NCBI GenBank assembly: GCA_907165275.2
Contig: OU015662.1
Location: forward strand, 6,145,501 to 6,209,500
DNA: 64,000 bases
Direction of reading: 5' to 3'
Source of the DNA: Zygaena filipendulae
Taxonomy: Eukaryota; Arthropoda; Insecta; Lepidoptera; Zygaenidae
The notes under the pieces were generated by a model. The model did not search any database. It was not told where the DNA came from and saw nothing but the letters and a program-made list of their open reading frames with translations. Shown piece after piece: positions 34,362 to 45,986 of this stretch (positions are counted from its first letter, which is position 1; each line of letters starts with the position of its first letter). The translations under genes and the position numbers were made by a program.

Positions 34362-34766
34362 AGCACATTGCATGTGAGGTCCTCCGGGCGGTAGAGCGAG
34401 GCACTCTACCGTCCGAGGGAGAAAGGACCTCGGGTGGACAAGTGGCGCGTTAGGTGTTCCGGCGCGCCACTTTAATTACTTATTTTTTGCAGTTAGTCGG
34501 AGAGAGGGACTTAGTTCCTGCGGGGATTAAGTCCCTGAGCAGAGGGGCCCGCCTAAAAGCGCGCCAGCACCGTTGGGGTCCGCGGAGCATGCGAGAGCGA
34601 ATCCCGCGGCCATGACATAAGGCGCCGAGGAGGAACACCCCAGGGTTTTTAGTGGGTAGATCGCCCTTGTCAGGGCGGAGTCCCACATAAACACCGCCCG
34701 CCTCATGGCGGTGGTATGCATAAAGCATTTTACCTGCGTCAAAAAAAAAAAAAGCACATTGCATGT
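34362..34766 (+). mobile_element. 5'-truncated non-LTR retrotransposon insertion with 13-14 bp target-site duplication
   Basis: The sequence agcacattgcatgt occurs at 34362-34375 and again at 34753-34766. It brackets 377 bp that end in an A-run (34740-34753), a hallmark of target-primed LINE insertion. The insert is GC-rich (ccgaggaggaacaccccagg, agggcggagtcccacataaa, cgcctcatggcggtgg), resembling the 3' UTR of R1- or jockey-like LINEs. It encodes nothing complete. The family name is inference. Confidence 0.82.
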
Positions 34767-34799
34767 AGAGCTGATAGCCGTTGAGGTAGAAAAGCTCTT

Positions 34800-35100
34800 T
34801 AATGGTGACCACGTACCAATAAACCTCCTAAAAGTTTGACACGAGTTATTTTGATGTTTATAGAAATGAATTATTCTTATTTTACTAAAAAAAAAAATTG
34901 TATGAAACTAGTATGAAGGGTCAGTTTGAAAACGCAAAGGAAAACCGTAATATTCTTATAGAAGGTCGTGATACAAAATACACGTATATTTCATGATTTT
35001 TGACATATTACATACCTACTTATTTTGTCATACTTGTAGTTAGTAATCTAAGTCGGTGATTGTGCCAACCAATATGTGTAGTATTAGTCGAATTATTTAT
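34800..35100. other. gene-free AT-rich interval
   Basis: Nothing supportable. Confidence 0.3.
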
Positions 35101-35108
35101 TTTGAAGA

Positions 35109-35275
35109 CTAGCTGTTTCCCACGGTTTCACCCGCGTTAATTTGGGAGTTCCTGCGGGAGTTCCGAGACACAAAGTACCCTATGTCCTTTTCTGTATACC
35201 CCTGACAAGGTGTATGCAAAATTTTATGATGATTGGTTGAACGTTAAAAGCGTAACAAATAAACTCACATTCGAG
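35109..35275 (+). repeat. CTAGCTGT-family repeat, good plus-strand copy
   Basis: ctagctgtttcccacggttt, cacccgcgttaatttgggag, gtaccctatgtccttttctg, gacaaggtgtatgcaaaatt, tgatgattggttgaacg and cgtaacaaataaactcacat follow the family consensus. The AATATTA end is lost. Confidence 0.85.
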
Positions 35276-35279
35276 ATTC

Positions 35280-36225
35280 AGTGCAAGGTGCCTGTGCCGC
35301 GCTTCGCTTGGCTCAGCAACATCTACTAGATATAATATGTACCTGCCTACTCACCTACCTAATAGGTTCACTTTAGCAACGCGTCAAGTCCATTGTATTT
35401 ATCAAGGCGTACCTTACTAACCTAGCCCCGTTATTTGGCAACCAATTAAGCTTAATTAGCCGTTTATCAAGACAATATTTATTAATCCCCTTATTTGGGT
35501 CAAGCATATAACAAGCGAAATGTACATTTTATGATTTTATCCTAAAGTACCAAGTAAAGCACTGATTAACGAACTTCATACAAACACCTCGAACTATTTA
35601 TTAGACATTATTAAATATATATTATTAGACATTTTACTGACAGTTTATAGTTTTGGGTTTAGATTAGGTACTTCTTTAATGTTTGTTTATTATTCTTGTG
35701 TGTTGTGCAGAAATAAATTTTTCGTACCACCAAAAAAGTGACATTCTATGCCACAAAAAGCGAACATAACAATAGTCATTTTTAATCTGTTAAAAACGGA
35801 AAGAAAATTATACTGAATTGCATTCACCTCTAGGGGGGGATGCGATTTAAATTTGGAATACTTACCGAAATTTATACTGAACTACATCTGTGTTTACACC
35901 ATTGAGTTTGTATATAAAGCATTATATATACATTTAACCATTTGCACGGCGTTCGCGGGCAAAGGCTGTTTGCAAATGGAATGCTGCCTTTAAAAAAATT
36001 ACGCGCGCGACTCTTTAATAAACCAACAGTTTGAAAAAAAGCAAAAATGTAACTCCCTCTATCAATAATAATTGGACCAATGTTTTGAATGTTAACTTTT
36101 ACTTTTTAATAAATGCTTATCTCATATTATTTTTGTGTTATTTTTTCGCAAATGGTACGAAAAGTCTCGGGAGAAAACCTCGAGTCCTTCGTTACGCTCG
36201 CGTTTTTAATCGTTACCCGCGACAG
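35280..36225. other. gene-free interval
   Basis: No gene found. 36150-36264 is GC-richer (gaaaacctcgagtccttcgt..tacgctcgcg) and ends in the 36-bp match to the BEL-adjacent sequence. Confidence 0.35.
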
Positions 36226-36228
36226 AAG

Positions 36229-36264
36229 ACACTGCTTTATCCCCTTGGTTAATAATCTACTATT
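36229..36264 (+). repeat. 36-bp exact duplicate of 834-869
   Basis: tttatccccttggttaataa and its neighbours are identical over 36 bases to the segment after the BEL/Pao coding end. The upstream sequences differ. A short ttctattctattcta microsatellite follows. Confidence 0.8.
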
Positions 36265-36282
36265 ATTCTATTCTATTCTATA

Positions 36283-36805
36283 ATCTCTGGATTTACTGAA
36301 CCGATTTTGAAAATTCTTTCACTTATAGGAAGCTACAGTGATCCTAACTGTCATAGGGCACTTTTTAATCCGGAATTCCCGCGGGAACTCCGAATTTCCC
36401 ACGGGTAAAACCACCGGGGAACAGCTATCTCTGGATCTACTGAACCGATTTTGAAAATTCTTTCACTTATAGGAAGCTACAGTGATCCTAACTGTCATAA
36501 GCTACTTTTTATTCCGGAATTCCCGCGAGAACTCCGAATTTCCCACGGGTAAAACCACCGTTTGTGAGGTTTTAGGGGGTGATTCGCTGAATCTACTGAA
36601 CCGATTTAGAAAATTATTTCACTTAAAGGAAGCTAAAGTGATCCCGAGGGACGTAGGGTACTTTTTTATCCTGGAATTCCCACGGGAACTCCGGAGTTTG
36701 TGAGGTTGTAATCTCTGGATCTACTGAACCAATTTTGAAAATTCTTTCACTTATAAGAAGCTAGTGATCCTGAGTGGAGTGACATAGGATACTGTTTATA
36801 AAAAG
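36283..36805. repeat. four-unit tandem array of a ~140-bp repeat
   Basis: Units begin atctctgg at 36283, 36427 and 36711, and atctactgaa at 36591. They share tactgaaccgattttgaaaa, ttctttcacttataggaagc, gtgatcct and a cccgcgggaactccgaattt block. The first two units are almost identical, so the duplication is recent. Confidence 0.88.
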
Positions 36806-36834
36806 TACTCTACGTCCTTCTTTGTACCCCTGAG

Positions 36835-37405
36835 TTCTGAAGTTCCCGCGGGAATTCCAGGATAAAAACTATCCTATCTTTTAAGTTGGACCATTTTATG
36901 AATGGTCACAAAATTTTATCAAAATCCGTTCAGTAGTTTAAGAGTCCATCGCGGACAAACAACGTGACACGATTTATATATATTAGACTAGCTGTCCCGC
37001 GCGATTTCATCTGCGATAATTTCGGAGTTCCCGCGGGAGTTTCGGGATAAAAACTATCCTATCTTTTAAGTTAGGCCAAATACAACATAGTGACCAAATT
37101 TCATCACGATCGATTCAGTAGTTTCGGAGTCCATCGCGGACAAACAACGTGACACGTGATTTATATTATATACTAGCTGTCCCCCGCGATTTCATCCGCG
37201 GTAATTTCGGAGTTCCCGCGGAGGTTGCGAGAAAAAAGTACACTATGTCCTTCAGTTCCCGAAGGAATTCCGGGATAAAAACTATCCTATCTTTTAAGTT
37301 GGACCATATTATAAATGGTTGCAAAATTTTATCAAAATCCGTTCAGTAGTTTCGGAGTCCATCGCGGACAAATAACGTGACACGTGATTTATATATATTA
37401 GATTA
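36835..37405 (+). repeat. three-unit tandem array of CTAGCTGT-type repeats
   Basis: Units starting at about 36835, 36988 and 37173 each contain gttcccgcggg, aaaactatcctatcttttaa, gagtccatcgcggacaaa and gtgacac..gatttatat..tatta. The second and third start ctagctgtcc. The arrangement is head to tail, suggesting insertion of new copies at the tail of old ones or unequal exchange. Confidence 0.88.
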
Positions 37406-37646
37406 GATTATTAAGATAAGATAAAGATAGATAGATAGGTGATATTGAGAATAGTGTAAATACTTAATCCTAAACAACATATTTTATTATAAATGTTTAT
37501 TTATTTATTTCTAGCGGAAGAGATGTTTATATATTTATTTAAGTACCTACTACAAAAAGAAACGGTTATTACAAAATTACGAGACTATCTATCAGTAACC
37601 AAACTAGGCTGAGCCTGTCTTGGTCATCTGCGAATGCGGTATAAAT

Positions 37647-37858
37647 GACGACCCGATTGGCGCAATAAGGTCACCATGGCTGCCCGCTAATCAAGAGGTT
37701 CCGGGTTCGAGTCCCGGGTGTGGCCTTTGTGTGATGAACACAGGGTGCCACTTTCCAAGCTGGGTGTGTTTATATATCTATAGTATAATATATTATATGT
37801 AATTATATGTAGTATAAAATATACCACGTTTGCTTGGTTTCCACGACACAAGCTAAAT
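37647..37858 (+). mobile_element. tRNA-derived SINE, best copy of the GACGACCCGATTGGCG family
   Basis: gacgacccgattggcgcaat, aaggtcaccatggctgcccg, ctaatcaagaggttccgggt with the B-box ggttcgagtcc, gtgtgatgaacacagggtgc, the AT-rich tatagtataatat tail and tttccacgacacaagct are all present. Confidence 0.85.
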
Positions 37859-37864
37859 AGCTTT

Positions 37865-38460
37865 CTGTTGGAGTTTCAATTTTATTAAATCAAATAATGT
37901 CTTCTTTCAGTAAAATGTTCAATCTACAATATTCAAGGTACTTTCCCTCCATAACGACGCTCTGTATATGGGAAGGTGTTGATTTATGTTTAAATGCAAC
38001 TAAAAAACTACCACTGATAAAATATGAGGCTGCGAGAACAAGAACGGCCTATACATACTAATTTTTTTTATAGATTTCGTTTTTGTATATTTTTAACTAA
38101 CATTTATGTAAATGTCTAGGCATCTTGTTAGGCTATTTTTGCTTCTTTGAAAAACAGATTTTTGATGACGAACTATTTTTTATAAAACGTTACCTACTTA
38201 GGCCGTTTGGCGCTCGCGGCCTCAAATTACATAACCGTGGTCTAACGCGGGAAATTGACCTTTACATTTATCGCCCCGTAAGCGGCACTGCAAAGGAGCG
38301 TTACCTTTAGGGTAACTTCCTTCAGTGCGTCAAAAACCTGCATGCTCGATTTTCGAAGGTTTTCTGCGTCAGTAATTTGTTTTTATTGAGTATCGGATAC
38401 CGAGCACTCTATAATTATTTACAAGTCCGAGGTCGTCCGATAGTAAGTTGGTTAAGATCT
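37865..38460. other. gene-free interval
   Basis: A GC-richer stretch at 38200-38330 (aggccgtttggcgctcgcgg, cgccccgtaagcggcactgc) has no recognised protein and no splice pair. The rest is AT-rich. Confidence 0.35.
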
Positions 38461-38467
38461 GCCCCCT

Positions 38468-38605
38468 TCCAAGTTGACAATGTCACGTACCTAGTCACGC
38501 AAAACCTCAGAAGAATAAGCGCAAAACTGAACTTTTGATTGAACGATCATACTTGACATGACGATTCGTTCCTTAGTTTTTTATGCGATAACCTTATTTT
38601 CAAAA
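38468..38605. mobile_element. GTTGACAATC MITE, decayed copy
   Basis: agttgacaatgtcacgtacc..tcacgcaaaac, ctgaacttttgattgaacga and cgattcgttccttagtttt follow the order of the intact copies at 57095-57273 and 41648-41813. Confidence 0.6.
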
Positions 38606-38779
38606 TTGATTATTATAGACGACTTTTTGTCCTGTCTAACAATAAGACTCGTAAGTTTTTACAGTCTATCTATATGCGAAATAAAACGAACCATATCAGT
38701 CATCATTATCATGTATAATGCATCTGTTATTTACAAAAATTCATTCGGTGGACATTTCCAAGGTACTATAGAATGGTAA

Positions 38780-40180
38780 TTTTATTTACGTTACTTGCAA
38801 AATTTATCGCGGTATTTGCGCTCATTTCAATATTGGCAACAAATTAAAACGCACCAAAAATATCAAATATTGGTCCAAACAATGGACTATAAAGCTGTTT
38901 TCACACACAATCCATAAATATTTATAATAAACAATAAATTTTTTTTTTTCACAGTAATCATTTTAATATTAATAAATCATAACAAAATATAAAGTACATG
39001 AAGTCCATCTAAGATATCCATAGTGCAAACAGCTTTTTACAAATTATCAACATACAATACTTTGAGCCAATACTGTGTAAAGACATAATAATTATAAATT
39101 ATTTTAATTAAATCAATGTATATTTATCGAGTAGGCATATGATTTAGCAAAACATTTCCATGTTACACATAACTATGTAACTTGCGTAGCTACACAAAGG
39201 CTAAAAAGTAGCAAATATCAAGAAAAATTATAAGGAATTTCAAGGTACCTATCTTAAAAATGATCACAGACGATCTTATCTTCTTATGTTATTTAAATTT
39301 CAACTCTACCACACGTTTAATAGGGTTCTTCATCGAGTTAATAATATACTTAGGTAATTGTCAACTTCTACATATTATATAATTAACATACATCATTCTT
39401 AAAAAATAATAACACTTTTGGTATTTTTTTACATAAAGCTATAACAAGAGTACCTACCTAACTCTGTAACTTCGGATGTTACTCAACACACATCGTTTTT
39501 ATACAATTTTTAACCTTACCGGTACCTATATACCTATATCATATTGTTTACGTTAATTATTAACACAAAATCTTAGTTTATCCAACAAATTTACCATAGG
39601 CATATCAATAATTAAGTATAATAATTCCATTAAGATACATAGGTACATAAAAAATAAAACATTTTATAAGTTTCTGTGTTATAATTATAAGTTATCACAT
39701 AATACCTTTTTTCTTTATTCCCTAGACTTTACATGTTTTATACACATCTTTTAATTTCTTTCTAATATTGATTAACTATAAAAAATATATTATAATAAAA
39801 AATTAATTATGCAATTTATTGACAGCAAAAAAAAAATTATAATACATTTATAAAAGTAATTAATTTATGATTATTAATTACATTCTTTGCATTATTATAT
39901 ACAGCCTACAAGAATGGCAAGTGTATAGCCTATGTTACTTCCGCATTAACATCATAGAACAATCTAAATATTGTACGGGTCGGCGTCTAAAATACCTTTA
40001 CACTATAGATATTTTAAAGTTCAAAACTGTCTAGAGTGTTATTATCAAAGTCAAACGTATCGGGTGTTGCAAAAGTCGCGCTTGGACAAAATTATTCGAA
40101 AGTGTTGTAATATAAGTTGAGTCGATTAAAGGAAATGTCTTGCACTTCGATAAGACATTTTTCTCGATTTACTTTCAAAA
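38780..40180. other. long AT-rich interval without gene
   Basis: The A+T content is high throughout, with only short chance frames. No repeat boundary, RNA or gene could be supported. Confidence 0.4.
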
Positions 40181-40281
40181 CGTAAATCAGAGTAATTTCT
40201 CTATTTTCAAGTTTCTATTCAAAACGTTATCTACGTATATACCTACATATAAAATGCTTTGTCCTGAATAACTGACTGGCG

Positions 40282-40317
40282 GACCAACGTACAGCCTGCT
40301 TAGGCTGTACGTTGGTC
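40282..40317. repeat. perfect 15-bp stem hairpin
   Basis: gaccaacgtacagcc and ggctgtacgttggtc are perfect complements around the 6-bp loop tgctta. The surrounding text (tcctgaataactgactggcg, tagacttgaaact) looks like a dispersed repeat continuing to about 40400. Confidence 0.9.
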
Positions 40318-40534
40318 GTATAGACTTGAAACTTAGAGGGTGTTTTTTGTATGACGTAGGCATCAAATAAGAAAGGATTTTTAAAAATTCAACCCCTAAG
40401 GGCGGCGCCACAGTCAGCTATCAGCGGCGTGAGCTGTGGCCCACTTCTTAAGTTGTCTACCATTTCCGCCACCGCCGCCGCCGAGACTGTGGTCAAGGGG
40501 TAAGGGGATGGAAAGGGTTGTGAAGTTTGTATGG

Positions 40535-40592
40535 AACAATTCCGCGGGAACTTCGAAATTATCGCGGGTGATCCCGCGCGGGACAGCTAGTC
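40535..40592 (-). repeat. CTAGCTGT-family repeat, terminal fragment
   Basis: ttccgcgggaacttcgaaat..tatcgcgggtgatcccgcgc..gggacagctagt is the inverted end of the family. The GC-rich interval 40400-40530 before it (ccgccaccgccgccgccgag) is part of the same composite and has no splice-bounded frame. Confidence 0.72.
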
Positions 40593-40599
40593 CAAAATA

Positions 40600-41640
40600 A
40601 ACAACGATATGAAGATTTGCGCAAGTTTTAGTGTTTTATATTATTATATTAATCAACAATTATTTGAGTTTAAATAGAAAATATTTTGTTTTAATTAGAC
40701 ATCTTATAAAGTGTGACTGCTGCTGCTCATGTTTGTTTGTTTGTTCATTATATGTAATGATAAAGATTGCGAATTCACTAAGTACTACATTTATCTTTAT
40801 TTGTTACGACTTACGATTGATTAGATATTTTGTAATGTTCGTTTAACAATTTGCGAATTTTTATCAAAGCTTAAGGAAAACCTTAAAACATACCAATGTA
40901 TTAAGATTATTATTTTCTAGCTTTCAAATATTACGTAAGTACCTAAAATTAATTAATGAGACGCTACTCGTATCAACCCGTCAATATATTGCAAGTCCTG
41001 TCATGGTTTTTGCGCCACCCAATACGAGTATTTAGTAGACGATGCACACGAAATTGACTTAGATTATACACAGGGTAAATTTTTCAAGTTCAAAAGTCAC
41101 TTAGGGCCAATTTTAATAAAACCTAAAAACGTACACTGAAATTTGTAAGAAAAAATCTTAACCAGGAATCGAACCCGTTGATTTGGAAAAAAAACAACTG
41201 TATGAGCTCTATGGGTCTTTCTTGTGGGTGGGTTGGGTTTGATTACCGACTAAGAATATTGCAAACAAAACCTGAGTAAGTATACAACTTTAGATTTTAT
41301 CAAAATCGCTCCTGAGATTCCTATGATCATTTCTCGCTATCCCTGTTAATTTCGGATTTGACCATCGACGCCCACTTGAAAAATTCACCTGTATAATAAT
41401 AATTATTATTTATTTTATATGTATTTTATAAATAATTTGCGACACTGCCCGCCTATTTCTTTACAGCCAACGAATTAATATACTTATAATCGTATTATAT
41501 AAATGCTAGTGTGTTTGATTGTATGTCCTTCTTCCAGCAAATTTTGTTTACACTGATACAGTTGAAGAGCTGGCAAGTGACATTGAGTAATAGTAGACTG
41601 CCCGGTACAATCAGAGTTCCTACCGCCCCGTAGGCCGTAG
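40600..41640. other. gene-free interval
   Basis: No gene. At 41166-41180 ggaatcgaacccg reads as a pol III B-box on the minus strand, but no tRNA fold was found around it. Confidence 0.35.
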
Positions 41641-41647
41641 CCAAGGT

Positions 41648-41813
41648 GACATTCTACAATCGTTAACACATAGAAAACTAAGGAACGGAGTCGTTATGTC
41701 ACGTTATGTCACATTAAACTGGACTTTTGATTGGAGGATTTTAAGTGACCACGTGACATTACGATTCGTTTCTGTTTTTAATGCGTTAACGATTGTTGAG
41801 TGTCAATTTGGCT
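41648..41813. mobile_element. GTTGACAATC-family MITE copy
   Basis: gacattctacaatcgttaac on the left pairs with gttaacgattgttgagtgtc on the right, and acataga.aaactaagg pairs with the cgattcgtttc..tttt side. The central ggacttttgattgga is shared with 53795 and 38538. Confidence 0.75.
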
Positions 41814-41819
41814 TAGGGG

Positions 41820-44600
41820 ACAAGAATCCCTTAGTTTACGCGGGCGAAACAGCGGACAATATATTTATAGATAGTAAATAATAAATTATGAACTTGAACG
41901 TTTTTATGATATCCAAAAGCCGTATACAGTAAGTATTATGAGTAACAATTGACTCGATGCATTTAGACTTCTTTTCAATATGACACAGGAGGCGTTTTGC
42001 ACCTTCATATTTAATTCTAATAAACTTTTATTAAAATAAAGTTGGCCATAAATTACATACAAAATATTAGGCGAGTTCAAGAACTCGTGACTCGCATCTA
42101 TAGGATTTGTACTAAAAGTGATATGAAATAAAAAAGTAGGTAATCATAGTGGGTAATAAATTAACGTCATATTATTCTTATTACATAAATATAAGTAAGT
42201 ACTTAAACATTTCTAATTGGATAAGTTACGTAATTTTTATCGTTGACTGCAATAACATAATTCCTAACAATTTCAATAAATCGCATATAATCAATTAATA
42301 GGTAGGTATATATTATATAATAATTATTCCTAACATTTTTAAGTGATGATTCGTCAGGGATTGGGCACAACAATGGCACACACGAAAGCATAAAATTTCT
42401 AATGACATTACTTAATTATTATTATTGTACTTTGTTTAACTAGCTATTTACAGGATGGTCACGAATACGTGTAAATGTAAACCACGTGAGCCTATGTCGA
42501 CAGGACTTCATATATTATGTAATATGTATTATACCTCCATGGTAAACATATTTGCCAAAAATAATAATATTTTTTCTTCGGTTCTAAACGATTCTAACAT
42601 AACATATGATTTTTTTTATTCATATTTCGGTTAAATGTATTTAATCGGGAAATCCCATGATCTTGAGATCACGTGGTTTCAAATGTTTACTCGAACTTGT
42701 ATACAACCTGCAGTAGATTGAGATACAATTATTAGTTCTAATACAATTCATTACAAGAGCTATTCAGTCTACGCGCGTATCTTGCGAAAACAAGAGTTAT
42801 CGCTAAGCTCAAGTGGTTGTCTCGATGGCCGGTTACTGAAACTAAAACAATACTTATTCTACCACAACGACTGGTAAATTGGATACTTCTATATATCTAT
42901 GTCACTACCCAAAACTAGGCATAGTAATTAGTGTAAGCCGTTATCGATGAATTTAGTAACAGGCGGAAATAAAAATAAAATAAAATGTAGATATTTATAT
43001 TTACATCCTAGCAGATTTAAATAATAATACAATGATCTCTAAAACAGTTATCATTGTTTTTTTTTTACTTATTATCCAGAAAATAAAGAAAATCCATTGG
43101 AAACGTGAAAATTTTAAGTATTTTAGGTAAACAAGGGACGTAAAAAAGCCCACGATAATTCATGCTTAAATGTTCCTAACTAATAAAAATATTAAAAAAA
43201 CACTGACACACACTCACAGAGAAAACTTTGATAAACAAAATCCGTAAGAAATCTCGCAACGCACGGTCATTAAAACGGGTGAATGACCTATAGGTATGGT
43301 CTATCGGCGCATCGGCATCGGCGACAATAATATGATACAAAGGAACAGAATTTGCCGACGCGGAGTTGCTTTGGCAGAACCGACACATATTTTGTCGCGT
43401 GGATTAATTACATTATATAACAAGCTCTGTTTCTTAGTGTTTATTAATAAATATGGGAATAATACAATAATGATATTAAAAATATATTTTATTTAATTAA
43501 TTATCATAAATGTTATTAGGTATTTGAAACGAAAATCGAATATGTGCTGAATAATTCTTCAAACCTTCCCTCGTTTATCCTGACATACTGTATAAGCAGC
43601 AAAACGTTACATTAGAAAGATAATCACCGAAAAACTGTTTACGAGAAGCTCTAGCTGTATAGAAACTTTTATACTTAACTACCTAAAATCTGTATTTATT
43701 TACAACTGTGCATAGATTTTTTGAAATGTTTTTATATTTACATACCTACAGGTATATTAAAATAAGACTGTATAAAAGACCGATAGCTAAATTTGGTTTC
43801 ATGTTCATATTATTTCCTAACGAATTGTGTAATTTTAGCTGTTATTGATTGGGAAATATTTATGAACAACTTTATTTTTCATCAGTGTTACTTCGTTTTT
43901 TTTTAAGTACAGTCTAAGTACTTCCATTTATTATTTCCGTAACAGGACTTTGTGGTTACGTAACAGATGCATTTTGTTTATGGATTCGTCGGTGAGTATT
44001 AATTTAACATCTGTTATATTTAACACCCAGTTTACATTGACGATAGCACCACTACGGTAATATTTATATGGCACGTTTATTTATTAGGATAGAAGAAAAT
44101 TCCCAACATTATAATGTTACACAAAAAGCCAGTGTATAACGCTTTATTGCTCGTAACCAATGTTCTTTCTCTTTCAATCGATCAGTTAACAGTTTAGCTC
44201 ATTTTAAAACCATATTTCGTTCATCTCAATGATTTAATTTGATACTTACATCTAATTTCATTTACAATCAACACTCTTATTTACATTCAATAATCACAAT
44301 CATCATTAACATTATGAAACACTTCTATAACCTTCCAATATAATACATTATGTACTTAATTTACCTATACAAATCACAATATCATGTTCGTTATCGTTTC
44401 AATCAAACTTTAAGCCTATAGTCTCCAATTACAATGAGATCGCGTGACATACAAAAATATGGGAGACTATTTTATTTATTTATTACAAAAAGATTTCTTA
44501 CACAGTCATCCTTATAATACAATTGTTCGATTGGAAGGTTATGTTGGATTCATTTTCACATCGTTCACACAGCTGCACTAGAACACACTACACACACGCT
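41820..44600. other. gene-free AT-rich interval
   Basis: No gene or RNA. 44466-44480 on the minus strand is aataaataaataaaat, which could be a LINE tail or a distal poly(A) signal. The patch 43270-43400 is GC-richer but has no motif. Confidence 0.35.
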
Positions 44601-44660
44601 CCCCGGTCCCCGTACGTCCCTGCGCCTGCGCATTTGCCAGGAACAAGTTTGTATGGCTAT
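44560..44660 (-). promoter_or_regulatory. candidate promoter patch with NRF1/EWG-like palindrome
   Basis: A GC-rich segment (acacgctccccggtccccgt) in AT-rich DNA contains tgcgcctgcgca at 44621-44632. This matches the GCGC(C/A)TGCGC-type site bound by NRF1 and its insect relative Ewg. It lies between the 3' end of gene A and gene B, so it could serve an alternative gene B start or an unannotated transcript. No exon could be tied to it. Confidence 0.25.
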
Positions 44661-45206
44661 GTACTTGTAAATTAGGCGCCGAAATGTATAACTTTATTAT
44701 TTACAGCCAGCACCTTAGAGGATTCCAAACGGGAATAGCTAATCAATAAACAAGAAACAGACTTTAAGACATGTGCATGGATGGATACATAGAAGTGTGC
44801 ACACTATAAGTAATACGAAGCGGACGTGAACGAGGCCCCTCGGATTTCGTCGCCGTGTGCGTCATGACCATCAATACCCGCGGCCGTCAATCGTGTAGGT
44901 ACTACAAGTCTGTTTCTTGCTCAGTCGCGGCCGTAACTAGCATAATATATATTATAGTCTGTCTCACTATAATATGTATTATTACTCAACTCGAACTTAG
45001 CACAACTCGAGTTGACACATCTCTAGTTTATCAGGGCTCAGTTCAAAGGCCACCGTCAGTGCTTCAAATACCCAGTCATGAACAGACAGAAGGTGAATCA
45101 ACTCAGTAAAGTATAAACACACTACGACGACCACCACGACTTAAATCAGTGTTTTCGTATACAAAACTATTCGTCACGCACAAAAACATTCAATGACGTA
45201 ACGAAA

Positions 45207-45735
45207 CGTTTATATACACACCGGCAGAATTAGCGGAACATAAAAAGGCAGAGTATAGAAATAATTACGTATATATATTAAAACAAATAATAATTAGACT
45301 TGAAGTAATAAATTAATATACATCTTTTAACACTTTAAAAGTTTGTAATAAAATTATTAAATTTTATTTAAAATAATAATAAAAAAAACAATTTTTCTCT
45401 AATTTGTGGGCACACAAATAATGTTGCAAATTAAAGATTACTGTGATTTTAACACTAAATAAATGAACGATTAATAACGTGTGTTTCCCCTTCGTGATTT
45501 AACTTTTATTTACAACATTGTCTGTGTTCTCACAAACTACAGATTTTTTTGATTTTTTTTAATTTTGATAATTTTTAATAAAATTTAACTAAAAACTTCT
45601 TAAAGTCGATGTTAAAAGATGTATATTAGTTTGTTACTTCATGCCTGATAATAATTTGTTTTAATATATATACGTAATTATTTCTATACTCTGCCTTTTT
45701 ATGTTCCGCTAATTCTGCCGGTGTGTATATAAACG
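45207..45735. mobile_element. 529-bp element with ~120-bp inverted arms
   Basis: The left arm begins cgtttatatacacaccggca and the right arm ends with its complement. Pairing through gaattagcggaacataaaaa, ggcagagtatagaaataatt and tatattaaaacaaat is almost perfect, with weaker pairing further in. The AT-rich centre is non-coding. Outside the arms an imperfect match (acgtaacg against cggttacgt) may mark the older element end. Confidence 0.85.
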
Positions 45736-45980
45736 CCATTCGGTTACGTTTTCAAATTTTTTGGGAATTTTGTGTAAAATATACTTGGGATGCCCTGAGC
45801 AAAGGAAATTTTGGAATAGATAGAGCATTGATGTATGTGTATGATGTATGTTAATGCAAATTATAACGTTTTCTTGTTACTTTTCCAAAACAGCCCCCAA
45901 ATTACAGGCTACGCCTAGTGTGAGGAATACAAGTAATCCAATCGCTGTGTATGTGTGCCTGCTGATGGATAAATGTTCAT

Positions 45981-45986
45981 TTTAAT
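45981..45986 (-). promoter_or_regulatory. possible gene A poly(A) signal (ATTAAA)
   Basis: On the minus strand ATTAAA occurs about 465 bp downstream of the gene A stop, the nearest canonical-like signal I could find. It is weak evidence in AT-rich sequence. Confidence 0.2.

Noticed and set aside
34480..34812. 110-codon minus-strand frame
   Set aside because: It covers the 3' end of a retrotransposon insertion, its A-run (read as a Phe run) and the target duplication, so it cannot be one gene.
41160..41230. tRNA-like B-box (ggttcgattcc on the minus strand)
   Set aside because: No A-box at the right distance and no acceptor or anticodon stem could be paired. It is probably a chance match or old SINE debris.
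44855..45109. 84-codon plus-strand frame with a hydrophobic stretch
   Set aside because: No motif, no splice or poly(A) context, and no sign of conservation visible. Frames of this length are expected by chance in 64 kb.
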